A stretch of DNA of 64,000 nucleotides, from positions 222,270,537 to 222,334,536 of the forward strand of contig NC_134397.1 of assembly GCF_050003625.1 (NCBI RefSeq). Reading direction: 5' to 3'. This DNA is from Haematobia irritans (Eukaryota; Arthropoda; Insecta; Diptera; Muscidae). The translations under genes were made by a program, and so were the position numbers. Under the pieces are notes generated by a model. The model worked only from the letters and a program-made list of their open reading frames with translations. It had not been told where the DNA came from and ran no database searches. Shown here piece by piece: positions 1 to 9,432 of this stretch (its first letter is position 1; each line of letters opens with the position of its first letter).

Positions 1-414
1 TCGTCGGTAACCACCTCTTTCGGGCGTCCACTGAGTTCACCGTCCTCCGTGCTCATTTCACCACGCTTGAATTTTGCATACCAATCAATTATTGTTGATT
101 TCCCTGGGGAAGAGTCCGGAGACTCCCTATCAAGCCAAGTTTTTGCTTCCACCGTATTTTTGCCCTTCAGAAAACAGTATTTTATCAAAACACGAAATTC
201 CTTTTTTCCATATTTTTGCACAATAACAAAAGTTGCTTCATAAAGACGCTCTATCTCACAAACTAATTGACTTACAGACGTCAACTTTTGACACGAATCA
301 TTTGATGGTACCAACCATCAAATGATAAAAATAAATATATAAATAAAAATAATATGCATTTAATACTAGCGACGCCATCTATGTGTCAGACCGGGGACTT
401 ATCAGCCAACCTGT
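1..414 (-). mobile_element. mariner (irritans-type) 5' end, cut by window start
   Basis: This is the 5' end of a mariner element on the minus strand. Its outer end (388-414) reads inward as ACAGGTTGGCTGATAAGT followed by CCCCGGTCT, the irritans/Himar-type terminal repeat as I know it, and a TA lies just outside at 415-416. Positions 1 to about 210 encode the transposase N-terminus, including the stretch read as STIIDWYAKFKRGEMSTED. The first codons (about 202-218) lack one A relative to a MEKKEF start, so the frame is shifted. It closely matches the longer copy at 40359-41627. The rest lies outside the window. It is inserted in a LINE fragment. Confidence 0.85.
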
Positions 415-416
415 TA

Positions 417-786
417 CTTGACAGCTATCCCCATACATTCCTAGTATTGGTATAGCTGTATGAATGAAAGCCACCACCTCCACTTCTTGTGCGATCCTTA
501 CGTAGCACATTGTATCCATCACAATGGCGCAGGTGTCATTCACATTTGTCTCTTGGATCACAGCGATCCTGATGCTCTTCCGATTCATAATGTCTTTAAT
601 CTCACTAATCTTACCTCGGAGGCCGTTGTAATTAAGTATCAAAAACGATGTACTTTCCGCAAGTGGTACAACAACATTGGGAGTTAAATGCTGCGACAGA
701 GAATGTTGTTGTGTGGGAGAGATCGCGTAGTCTGATGTCGTTGGCATAGCATAGCGATGATAGTTCCGGAAGTACACCCACCCCAT
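417..786 (-). pseudogene. LINE endonuclease (EEP) fragment
   Basis: This minus-strand frame resembles the N-terminus of the exonuclease-endonuclease-phosphatase domain of non-LTR retrotransposons. The stretch NYNGLRGKISEIKDIM is followed by IAVIQETNVNDTC; the QET glutamate fits the metal-binding residue of this family. Further on, the glycine-rich loop is frame-disturbed (residues read QEVEVVAFIHTAIP). The fragment stops where the mariner is inserted at 416; the last residues of the open frame come from the mariner end and are not LINE. The other side of the LINE is outside the window. The clade (Loa/Ingi/Jockey-like) is not resolved. Nuclease activity is not expected. Confidence 0.7.
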
Positions 787-820
787 GCACCGGTTACATC
801 TTACCGAAACGGAACGATGG

Positions 821-1292
821 TGAAAATTATGTCAAAATTGTATTTCTATAGAAAATTTTCTCAACATTTTATTTCTATAGAAAATTTTGTCAAAATTTTA
901 TTTCTATAGAAAATTTTGTCAAAATTTTATTTCTATAGAAAATGTTGTCAAAATTTTATTTCTATAGAAAATTTTGTCAAAATTTTATTTCTATAGAAAA
1001 TTTTGTCAAAATTTTATTTCTATAGAAAATTTTGTCAAAATTTTATTTCTATAGAAAATTTTGTCAAAATTTTATTTCTATAGAAAATTTTGTCAACATT
1101 TTATTTCTATAGAAAATTTTGTCAAAACTTTATTTCTAGAGGAAATTTTGTCAAAATTTTATTTCTAGAGTAAATTTTGTCAAAATTTTATTTCTAGAGG
1201 AAATTTTGTCAAAACTTTATTTCTAGAGGAAATTTTGTCAAAATTTTATTTCTAGAGGAAATTTTGTCAAAACTTTATTTCTAGAGGAAATT
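821..1292 (+). repeat. 29-bp minisatellite array 1
   Basis: About 16 copies of a 29-bp unit that contains the palindrome TTTCTATAGAAA and the near-palindrome TTTTGTCAAAA. The left two thirds are uniform; the right third drifts to a CTAGAGGAAA variant. It separates the LINE endonuclease piece from the LINE upstream piece at 1303-1438. Confidence 0.97.
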
Positions 1293-1302
1293 TGTTAAGT
1301 AC

Positions 1303-1438
1303 CTCTTAGTTGGAGAATCTGGCTTCGATAGACTGAACGGTAACATGGTCTGGGGTTTCTCTCTATCCCGGCTCAGACCAAAAGCAAACGCTGAACGCTC
1401 CCCGGGATGCAAATCCGATGCAGGTGAGTTGGATCCAT
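1303..1438 (-). pseudogene. LINE reading-frame start with degraded 2A-like motif and Cys finger
   Basis: Reading the minus strand from an ATG at 1438 gives MDPTHLHRICIPGSVQRLLL, then V, a TGA stop at codon 22, and AGIERNPRPCYRSVY. This fits a 2A-like ribosome-skipping motif (x-I/V-E-x-N-P-G-P) with the Gly changed to Arg. After it, the expected C-x2-C start of a zinc finger appears as C-Y-R-S-V-Y, with both finger cysteines decayed. 2A-like motifs at the N-terminus are known in several non-LTR retrotransposons. It probably belongs to the same LINE as the endonuclease fragment at 417-786. The stop and lost residues make it dead. The assignment rests on motif reading only. Confidence 0.5.
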
Positions 1439-1564
1439 CGGGTCAATCGGCCGCCTTGGGAGAGTGATTATACTTCACGCCAATAGTTTTTGCAAACTCG
1501 AATATCAGGCAGCCATCCGTTATTACAGATATCAGGTGCGATATCTGAAGTCTTGAAAACATTA

Positions 1565-2855
1565 AAGGGTGATACGGTCAAAATTTGGTCAAGGGAAAAC
1601 GCGTGTAAATCGGTGAAATCGTTTATTTAAAAAATCAAATTAAATTTCCTTTTCAAGTTCAATTAGTATAAAATTCAGGAAAAATATTCAGTTAGGCTTT
1701 CGCTTTTCCAAATCCGAGTTGCCGGGCCTCACGCTTGACACCTGCCGTCAGATTTTGTACAGCCACCTTGTCCACCTTCTTCGCCGCAGAAAGCCAGTTT
1801 GTCTTGAACTGCTGCTCGTCCTTAGCAGTTTTTTTGGTCTTCTTTAGGTTCCGCTTGACAATAGCCCAGTATTTCTCAATTGGGCGGAGCTCTGGCGTGT
1901 TGGGAGGGTTCTTGTCCTTGGGAACCACCTGCACGTTGTTGGCGGCGTACCACTCCATGGCCTTTTGACCGTAATGGCAAGATACCAAATCCGGCCAAAA
2001 CAGTACGGAACAACCGTGTTTCTTCAGGAAAGGCAGCAGACGTTTATTCAAACACTCTTTCACGTAAAATTCTTGGTTGACAGTCCCGGAAGCTATGAAA
2101 TTGCTGCTTTTCAAGCCACAGGTACAGATGGCTTGCCAAACCAGATATTTCTTTGCGAACTTTGACAGTTTTATGTGCTTGAAAATATGTGCTACCTTTC
2201 CCCTTCCTTTTGCCGTATAAAACACCTGTCCTGGAAGCTGCATGTAGTCGGCTTTGACGTAGGTTTCGTCGTCCATTACCACGCAGTCAAACTTCGTCAG
2301 CATCGTCGTGTACAGCCTCCGGGATCGCGCTTTGGCCGTCGTATTTTGTTTATCATCGCGATTTGGAGTCACTACCTTCTTGTAAGTCGATAGTCCGGCT
2401 CGATGCACGGTTGTAGACGATACACCCAGCTTATTTGCGGCATCTCGGAGAGAGATGTTAGGGTTTCGCTTGAAACTACTGGCAACTCTCTTTGTCGTCT
2501 CAGCGGCTTCCGGTTTTCGATTTCCCCCCGATCCAGACTTCCTGGCTGTCGACAAACGTTCCCCAAACACTTTAATTACATTTGTAACGGTTGATTTGGC
2601 AACTTTTAGCGATTTTGCCAGCTTTGCGTGCGAGTAGCTCGGATTTTCGCGATGCTCGAGCAAAATTTTGATACGCTGCTCTTCTTCTTGCTTGGACGGC
2701 ATTTTGACAACTGAAGAGTGAATTCCAAAATCAAAATAGGAGCAACATTCTACACACACACACCTTCAAAATGAGGGGTGTTCAGGTTTTTTAAATGCAA
2801 AATTGAAAGAAATACGTCAAGTTTATATTGACCAAATTTTGACCGTATCTCCTTT
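1565..2855 (-). mobile_element. DD37E Tc1/mariner transposon, copy 1 (complete)
   Basis: A 1291-bp element with TA on both sides (1563-1564, 2856-2857). The left end reads AAGGGTGATACGGTC and continues to about 26 bp of inverted match with the right end, which has a few changes in its last 9 bases. It carries one transposase frame on the minus strand. It is closely related to the broken copy at 46251-47539. It sits in the LINE leader, so it is younger than the LINE. Confidence 0.93.
1692..2702 (-). CDS. DD37E transposase (Tc1/mariner), apparently intact
   Basis: 336 residues from the ATG at 2702 (MPSKQEEEQ); an upstream in-frame ATG at 2759 is less likely because its extra residues are Cys-rich and lack family likeness. 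Two helix-turn-helix regions (about residues 20-45 and 75-110) would bind the inverted repeats. The catalytic domain shows MDDETY (Asp145), FWPDL (Asp238) and PIEKYW (Glu276), with 37 residues between the last two, which defines DD37E (ITmD37E-type). The enzyme would cut and paste DNA at TA sites in the nucleus. Compared with copy 2, about four residues of the linker before RAGLSTYKK are missing; the frame stays open. No stops or frameshifts are seen, but activity is unproven. Confidence 0.9.
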   Translation of the reverse strand: MPSKQEEEQRIKILLEHRENPSYSHAKLAKSLKVAKSTVTNVIKVFGERLSTARKSGSGGNRKPEAAETTKRVASSFKRNPNISLRDAANKLGVSSTTVHRAGLSTYKKVVTPNRDDKQNTTAKARSRRLYTTMLTKFDCVVMDDETYVKADYMQLPGQVFYTAKGRGKVAHIFKHIKLSKFAKKYLVWQAICTCGLKSSNFIASGTVNQEFYVKECLNKRLLPFLKKHGCSVLFWPDLVSCHYGQKAMEWYAANNVQVVPKDKNPPNTPELRPIEKYWAIVKRNLKKTKKTAKDEQQFKTNWLSAAKKVDKVAVQNLTAGVKREARQLGFGKAKA

Positions 2856-3060
2856 TAGCATATCGGTTTAAATTAGCTTGGTGTCGTAGCAACCCTCGCA
2901 ATTCGCCATCACACAATAAGGGCTTGCAGGTAGTCAGAGGCATACCAACAGATTTCAGGTCCCCCCCTAACTCATCCGCATTGAGGTTCCCTAGTATAAT
3001 TCTGTAGCCAGCCACTAATATTAGGTGATTATTGTACTACTCAGCTATCTCATTGAGAGA

Positions 3061-4081
3061 TTTGCGGCAGTCTGAGGAATAGCGAGTTTAAAGATTTTAT
3101 TGCAGGTTGTCGGACTAAGGATAGACATTTGTTTGAACATTACTGCTCAGCCACTTTGCCAGTATAACATAGTGTGTCAGCATTCCTTTTAGACAAATTA
3201 GTGAAAAATATTTCCAATACTTTACAGAACTTCTTCAAATTTGCCACAAGGTATTTTTTTTAGTATTGTAAGTAGTAGGATTTTTTTAAGATACCACAAC
3301 CATTTAACCTTTTTTTTAATGTTAGGTTTTTATTTGAGTTGTCTACTGAGGATTTTTTATACTATATTTCTAAAGTTAGACATTTCCTCGGCCACTCTTT
3401 TCGTTTTTTTTATACACTTCCAAAACCTATTTGCCTGAATTCATATCTCCTTATAACTCATCCTTAAAATGTTCTTCTTTTCTTCTTTTTATCATTCTTT
3501 TCAGGTATTATCAATGTACAAATGCGTTTAATTTGTAGCAGTATTACAGAGTCTTCAACATCGTTTAGTGAGGTAAGTACTTGAACATAAATTTTTATAT
3601 TCAACTTAAAGGATGATGACATTGAACATTTGTTCATACTTTGGTATTTGAAAAGTTTGTCTTGTATCTAAAAAAAACACAAAATATATGTTGTAAGGAC
3701 ATGACTTGATTTTTAAATCCTTATGTGAAGATAAAAAAGAAAACTTTGTTATGCATAACCTACAGATAGGTTTGAAATGTGTGGTCTGGGTACATTTATT
3801 TAAGCCTCACTATTTTAATGGCTAACGAGAGATACTAACTCTTTGCTATAATATTTTATGTGTGTGTGTGTGGTTTTTTAAGTGTAGTGAAATTTAAATT
3901 TTATTATCTTAATTGGAAACATTAACTTTTGTGACCATTAAGACATGTGATCAGTGTTGCCATATACTTTTTTCTAAAAAATAGTGAAACTATTGCCGAA
4001 ATCGCCAAAACCGCTGTTGCTTTTTATATTTCGGGATTAGAGAACCAAAAAAAAAACAAATATTTATCATTGAAAGCCGCT
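3061..4081. other. No recognisable gene
   Basis: AT-rich unique-looking sequence with T-runs and a short GT repeat near 3860. I see no supported gene, RNA or element here. Confidence 0.6.
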
Positions 4082-4250
4082 TTACTGTTTTTCAAAATAT
4101 TCCCCATTAGGATCTATATACTTTTGAATGCGTTTGAACCAATTATCGAAGCACTTGCGCTACTCCGATTGAGGTATTTCCAAGACATGCATTCTGAACG
4201 CAACTCCCGCTTCTTCGGGCGTCGAAAGTTGTTGACCTCTCAAAAAATAG
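4082..4250 (-). pseudogene. mariner transposase C-terminal remnant
   Basis: The minus strand reads RGQQLSTPEEAG, then AFRMHVLEIPQSEWRKCFDN, then WFKRIQKYIDPNGEYFEKQ and a stop at 4082. This is the usual C-terminus of a mariner-family transposase (the FxxWxxRxxxC/YI...G.YFE pattern). Catalytic domain and inverted repeats are not seen, so it is an old 3' fragment. Its lineage differs from the irritans-type copies in this window. Confidence 0.7.
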
Positions 4251-4388
4251 TGCTCCTATGTCAAAAGGGTCTGAGTACGTATAACCTCAAAAAAGTCAAG
4301 TTTTACGATAGTGCTGTCCGTTGGCAAATTGCAACACTAGGGTTGCCCAATCCCGGCATATATACGTTTTTGCGTACTCTATTGACGA

Positions 4389-4435
4389 AAAATATCGCTT
4401 GATAAACGCAGGAGTTTGTCTAGTGCATCCAAAAA
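4389..4435 (+). repeat. Left member of 46-bp direct repeat flanking A1
   Basis: Starts ATATCGCTTGATAAACG and ends TCTAGTGCATCCAAAAAG. It matches 6390-6434 with about eight differences. The two lie just outside opposite ends of the family-A element, so a long target duplication is possible. Confidence 0.75.
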
Positions 4436-4517
4436 GAGGAAAGGCTGAATATCTGCATGACAGAAAAATTTAGGCTTTCGCCTACGCTATTACCGAACAA
4501 GTATATACAGCAGTAAG

Positions 4518-4532
4518 TTCGGCCGGGCCGAA
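4518..4532. other. Terminal palindrome of family A
   Basis: TTCGGCC-G-GGCCGAA, a perfect 7+1+7 inverted repeat. It is a GC island in AT-rich DNA. Equivalent sites mark B3 (18908-18922), B4 (22842-22856), A2 (63547-63561) and a decayed end near 60982. Confidence 0.9.
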
Positions 4533-4839
4533 TCTTAAATACCCACCACCATGAACCAAATATTAGGGTTTCCTTTGAAATTTCAGGAGGGCTTGAGGAC
4601 TTGAGGACACTTCTCGAAGATAAATTTAAAGATTTCAACTATGAGGACTATATCAGATTCTGGATTTATAAGAACCATTTTTGTTTGAGTTTTAGAGGAA
4701 TCATTAACATCTCTTGTAAGTGTGCAAGAAAATTATAAAATAACGTCTTGATTTGAAATCTTAAATCTGTAGAAGTAAAATCTGGAAATTTTACATTGAG
4801 TTTCAAGCAATTTTCATGATCAGTGCGCCTTCTACACCC

Positions 4840-6110
4840 TCAAGAAGTGAAGTCGGTCTATATGGAGGCATTACCAAATGGACCGATAAAAACTTAATCC
4901 GATGCAAGTTTTTGTGAGCCTAAAATACCAGAATATTTACAATTTCAGGCAAATCAGATAAAAACTACGGTTTCTAGAAGCCCAAGAAGTAAAATCGGGA
5001 AATCGGTCTATATGGGGGATATACCAAAATATGGGCCGATACTCACCATTTTCGGCACACCTCTTTATGGTCCTAAAATACCTCTAGATTTCCAATTTCA
5101 GACAAATTGGATAAAAACTACGGTTTCTATAAACCCAAGACCCAAATCGGGAGGTCGTTTTATATGGGGACCATACCAAAACATGAACCGATACTAACAA
5201 TTTTTGGCACACGTATTTGTGGTCCTACAATACCTCTAGATTCCCAATTTCAGGTAAATTGAATAAATACTGCGGTTTCTATAAGCCCAAGAAGTAAAAT
5301 CGGGAGATCGGTCTATATGGGGGCTATACCAAAATATGGACCGATACACACAATTTTTAGCACACGTATTTGTGGTCCTATAATACCTCTAGATTTACAA
5401 TTTCAGGTAAATTGAATAAAAACTGCTGGTTCTATAAGCCCAAGAAGTAAAATCGGGAGATCGGTCTATAAGGGGGCTATACCAAAATATGGACCGATAC
5501 TCACAGTTTTCGGCACACGTATTTGTGGTCCTACAATACCTCTAGATTTCCAATTTCAGGTAAATTGAATAAAAACTTCGGATTCTAGAAGCCCAAGAAG
5601 TAAACTCGGGAAATCGGTCTATATGGGGGCTATACCAAAATATGGACCGATACTCACCATTTTCGGCACACCTCTTTATGGCCCTAAAATACCTCTAGGT
5701 TTCCAATTTCAGACAAATTTGATAAAAACTACGGTTCCTATAAGCCCAAGACCCCAAATCGGGAGGTCGTTTTATATGGGGACCATACCAAAACATGGAC
5801 CGATACCCACAATTTTTGGCACACGTATTTGTGGTCCTACAATACCTCTTGATTTCCAATTTCAGGTAAATTGAATAAAAACTGCGGTTTCTATAAGCCC
5901 AAGAAGTAAAATCGGGAGATCGGTCTATATGGGGGCTATACCAAAACATGGACCGATACTCACCATTTTTGGCACACCTCTTTACGGGCATAAAATACCT
6001 CTAGATTTCAAATTGCATGCAAATTGGATAAAAACTACTATTTCTATAAGCCCAAGACCCCAAATCGGGAGGTCGGTTTATATGGGGACTATATCAAAAC
6101 CTGGACCGAT
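4840..6110 (+). repeat. 152-154 bp tandem array in A1
   Basis: About eight degenerate units. The phrase AATCGGGAGATCGGTC (or variants) recurs near 4994, 5148, 5301, 5453, 5605, 5757, 5911 and 6064. The two alternating forms carry either AAGAAGTAAAATCGGG or AAGACCCCAAATCGGG. Confidence 0.9.
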
Positions 6111-6389
6111 ATAGCCCATCTTCGAACTTGACCTGCCTGCAGACAAAAGACGAGTTTGTGCAAAATTTCAGCACGATTGCTTCATTATTGAAGACCGTAG
6201 CGTGATTACAACAGACAGACAGACAGACAGACAGACGGACAGACGGACATCGTTATATCGTCTTAGAATTTCTCCCTGATCAAGAATATATATACTTTAT
6301 ATAGTCGGAAATCGATATTTCGATGCGTTACAAACGGAATGACAAACTTATTATACCCCCGTCACCATTCTATGGTGGTGGGTATAAAA

Positions 6390-6434
6390 ATATCGTTTGA
6401 TAAACGTTTAAGCAAGTCTAGTGCATCCAAAAAG
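6390..6434 (+). repeat. Right member of 46-bp direct repeat flanking A1
   Basis: See 4389-4435. It shares TTGATAAACG and GTCTAGTGCATCCAAAAAG with the left member and lies directly against the terminal hairpin of A1. Confidence 0.75.
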
Positions 6435-6462
6435 TCGATATTTTTTCTAAAATGTTGGTCCT

Positions 6463-8576
6463 GACAAAGGTATGTGTAGGTAAGTCTACAAATAGTTACG
6501 AATCGATATGGACTTTTGCACGGTACATAGGGAGCCAGAATGGAAATATGAGGGTCGATTATATGGGAGCTATATACAAATATGAACTTGATATGGACCA
6601 ATTTTTGTGTGATTGGGGATCGATTTATCTGAGGGCTATATATAACTGTAGACCGATATGGACCTAGTTAGGCATGGTTGTTAAGGCCCATATACTAGCA
6701 CAATGTACCAAATTTCAACTGACTCGGATGAAATTTTCTCCTCCAAGAGGCTCCAAAACCAAATCACGGGATCGGGACTGATATGGACCACTTTTGGCAT
6801 GGTTGTTAAATATCATATACCACCACCACGTACCAAATTTCAACCAGATCGCATGAATTTTGCTACTCCAAAAGGCTCCGGAGGTCAAACCTGGGGATCG
6901 GTTTATATGGGGGATATATATAATTATGGACTGATATGAACCAATTCCTGCATGGTTGTTGGATACCATATACTAACATCACGTTCAAAATTTCAATCGA
7001 AACGGACAAATTTTGCTCTTCCAAGGCGCTCCGGGGGTCAAATCTGGGGATCGGTTTCATAATTATATATATATATATATAATTATGGACCGATTTCGAC
7101 CAATTCTGGCATGGGTGTTTGAGGCCATATATTAACACCACGTACCAAATAACTGAATCAGATGAATTTTGTTTTCCATGAGGCTCCGGAGGTCAAATCT
7201 GGTGATCGGTTTATATGGGGGCTATATATAATTATGAACCGATGGGGACCAATTTTTGCGTGGTCATTAGAGACCATATACTAACACTATATACCAAATT
7301 TCAGCCAGATCGGATGAAATTTTCTTCTCTTAGAGGCTCCGCAAGCCAAATCTGGGGATCGGTTTATATGGGGGCTATATATAATTATGGACCGATGTGG
7401 ACCAATTTTTGCATGGTTGTTAAAAAACCATATACTAACACCACGTACCAAATATCAACAGAATCAGATGAATTTTGTTTTCCATGAGGCTCCGGAGGTC
7501 AAATCTGGTGATCGGTTTATATGGGGGCTATATATAATTATGAACCGATGTGGACCAATTTTTGCATGGTCATTAGAGACCATATACTAACACCATGTAC
7601 CAAATTTCAGCCCGATCGGATGAAATTTTCTTCTCTTAGAGGCTACGCAAGCCAAATCTGGGGATCGGTTTATATGGGGGCTATATATAATTATGGACCG
7701 ATGTGGACCAATTTTTGCATGGTTGTTAAAAAACCATATACTAACACCATGTACAAAATTTCAGCCGGATCGGATGAAATTTGCTTCTCTTAGGGGCTCC
7801 GAAAGCCAAATCGGGGGATCGGTTTATATGGGGGCTATATATAATTATGGACTGATGTGGACCAATTTTTGCATGGTCATTAGAGACCATATACTAACAC
7901 CATGTACCAAATTTCAGCCCGATCGGATGAAATTTTCTTCTCTTAGAGGCTACGCAAGCCAAATCTGGGGATCGGTTTATATGGGGGCTATATATAATTA
8001 TGGACCGATGTGGACCAATTTTTGCATGGTTGTTAAAAAACCATATACTAACACCATGTACCAAATTTCAGCCGGATCGGATGAAATTTGCTTCTCTTAG
8101 GGACTCCGAAAGCCAAATCGGGGGATCGGTTTATATGGGGGCTATATATAATTATGGACCGATGTGGACCAATTTTTGCATGGTTTTTAGAGACCATATA
8201 CTAACACCCTGTACCAAATTTCAGCCGGATCGGATGAAATTTGTTTCTCTTAGAGGGTCTGCAAGCCAAATTAGGGGGTCCGTTTATATGGGGGCTATAC
8301 GTAAAAGTCGACCGATATGGCCCATTTGCAATACCATCCGACCTACATCAATAACAACTACTTGTGCCAAGTTTCAAGTCGATATCTTGTTTCGTTCGGA
8401 AGTTAGCGTGATTTCAACAGACGGACGGACGGGCGGACGGACGGACATGCTCAGATCGACTCAGAATTTCACCACGACCCAGAATATATATACTTTATGG
8501 GGTCGTAGAGCAATATTTCGATGTGTTACAAACGGAATGACTTAATATACCCCCATCCTATGGTGGAGGGTATAAA
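6463..8576 (+). mobile_element. Family B dispersed repeat, copy 1 (no palindrome end)
   Basis: Shares its start (AAGGTATGTGTAGGTAAG) and body with B2 at 14528-16160. It consists of degenerate 153-bp units, then a GACGGACGGACGG patch (8419-8446), the phrase TATATACTTTATGGGGTC, and the hairpin TATACCC...GGGTATA at 8551-8575. The TTCGGCC palindrome and minisatellite of B3-B5 are absent. Confidence 0.85.
6860..8290 (+). repeat. 153-bp array with 307-bp dimer in B1
   Basis: GATCGGTTTATATGGGGG recurs at 7204, 7357, 7510, 7663, 7817, 7970 and 8124, a spacing of 153-154 bp. From 7357 onward two monomer types alternate (ATTAGAGACC versus GTTGTTAAAAAACC), giving a 307-bp dimer that repeats almost exactly. 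Long open frames here reflect the 51-codon period and are not genes. Confidence 0.92.
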
Positions 8577-8657
8577 AAAATGTCGTTAATACTGAAACTA
8601 AAATTTAGATATCATAATCTTTATCATTTCTCACATAAAATTAAAAAGGAATATATT

Positions 8658-9432
8658 CCCAGCAAAAACTCTCATTACCCGGTAATTTTGTAGGTAAGCC
8701 TATTTAAAAATTAATAACCTCTTATTAATTGGCATCGCTTCGGATTACATTTACATACGCATGTCCTAGAAGGAAAGTACTTCTCCCCAGGCATACTTTC
8801 GGCCATAAAATAAGTAGTGCATTTAAAGCATATAATCACCTAATATCTAATGACTTATTCGTAGATACACCAAAGTTTGCAAAATAGCCACATTGTCTCA
8901 GCCAACCAAATCTCGAAAATATTGATTTCTATCGCCGATTACAATGGATCAAAATAAGGCGAGTGATGTTGTAATAGGAGAACTACTTGAATAGAAACGA
9001 ATATTGTATAAATAAACAAAAAATCTAATAAATAATCTAAATAAGATTACACGCAAATTAATTTCACACTTAAAATAGAAATAAATGTAGGTTGTTTAAG
9101 GGAGTTGGATTCGTGAATTACGTTATAATATATCCAATAGCCAATTCACATTAGGTTCGAATCTACTAAAAGTGAATTTTAAGTCTCTTTTTTATAAGGC
9201 AAATGGCATTTGAAATTTAGTTTAAGCGCATTTTGAAAGTGTAATGTGAATGAGGTATAAGAAAGCATTTATTTAAAACATAATATGACAATGTCATTAA
9301 ACACAATTATTATGAAATATTTCTTAACGGAAAAATTCTCAGAATTACCGCAATGTAATGCAACGTGTAATGACAGCTTTACTCCTGGTAATGTCAATTG
9401 TAATGAGATGTGGTTACCTAGTTTTTGCTGGG
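8658..9432. mobile_element. 775-bp inverted-repeat element (CCCAGCAAAAACT ends)
   Basis: The left end CCCAGCAAAAACT (8658-8670) is repeated inverted at 9420-9432. Subterminal ATTACC/GGTAAT motifs occur on both sides. There is no transposase frame, so it is non-autonomous. I see no clear target duplication. A smaller MITE is nested at 9142-9254. Confidence 0.6.
9142..9254. mobile_element. Palindromic MITE, copy 1
   Basis: Its ends read CAATTCACATTAGG and, inverted, CTCATTCACATTAC. The interior has CTACTAAAAGTG and TTTATAAGGCAAATG. A second copy is at 28886-29000. About 113 bp, non-coding. Confidence 0.65.

Larger units (their letters stand above)
1439..3060 (-). other. Probable LINE leader split by DD37E insertion
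   Basis: The DNA on both sides of the DD37E element (1439-1564 and 2856-3060) appears to be continuous pre-insertion sequence, since the element is flanked by TA on each side. It lies upstream of the LINE reading-frame start on the minus strand, so a 5' leader is the simplest reading. A 74-codon frame at 2791-3015 crosses the transposon end and is not taken as a gene. Confidence 0.35.
4497..6390 (+). mobile_element. Family A dispersed repeat, copy 1
   Basis: Begins ACAAGTATATAC, followed by the palindrome TTCGGCCGGGCCGAA (4518-4532) and a CCACCACCAT motif. The middle is a tandem array of about 153-bp units. It then has a GACA/GACG-rich patch (about 6213-6246) and ends in a hairpin with TATACCC (left arm) and GGGTATA (right arm). 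A second long copy lies inverted at 61842-63582 and a short one at 52126-52770. There is no coding capacity; open frames are a by-product of the 51-codon period. The mechanism of spread is unknown; hairpin ends recall Helitron/Helentron-like or other non-autonomous elements, but this is speculative. Confidence 0.85.

Noticed and set aside
379..786. 135-codon frame taken whole as one protein
   Set aside because: The last residues come from the mariner end at 388-414; only 417-786 is LINE.
3947..4402. 151-codon plus-strand frame
   Set aside because: It runs antisense to a recognisable mariner C-terminus on the minus strand and has no family likeness.
4497..6390. Classing family A as a Helitron
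   Set aside because: Hairpin end is suggestive, but no TC/CTRR ends or AT target site could be confirmed; left unclassified.
7521..8545. Long overlapping open frames (90-181 codons) with repeated peptide blocks
   Set aside because: They follow from the 153-bp (51-codon) tandem unit; each block restates the same DNA repeat and no domain is present.
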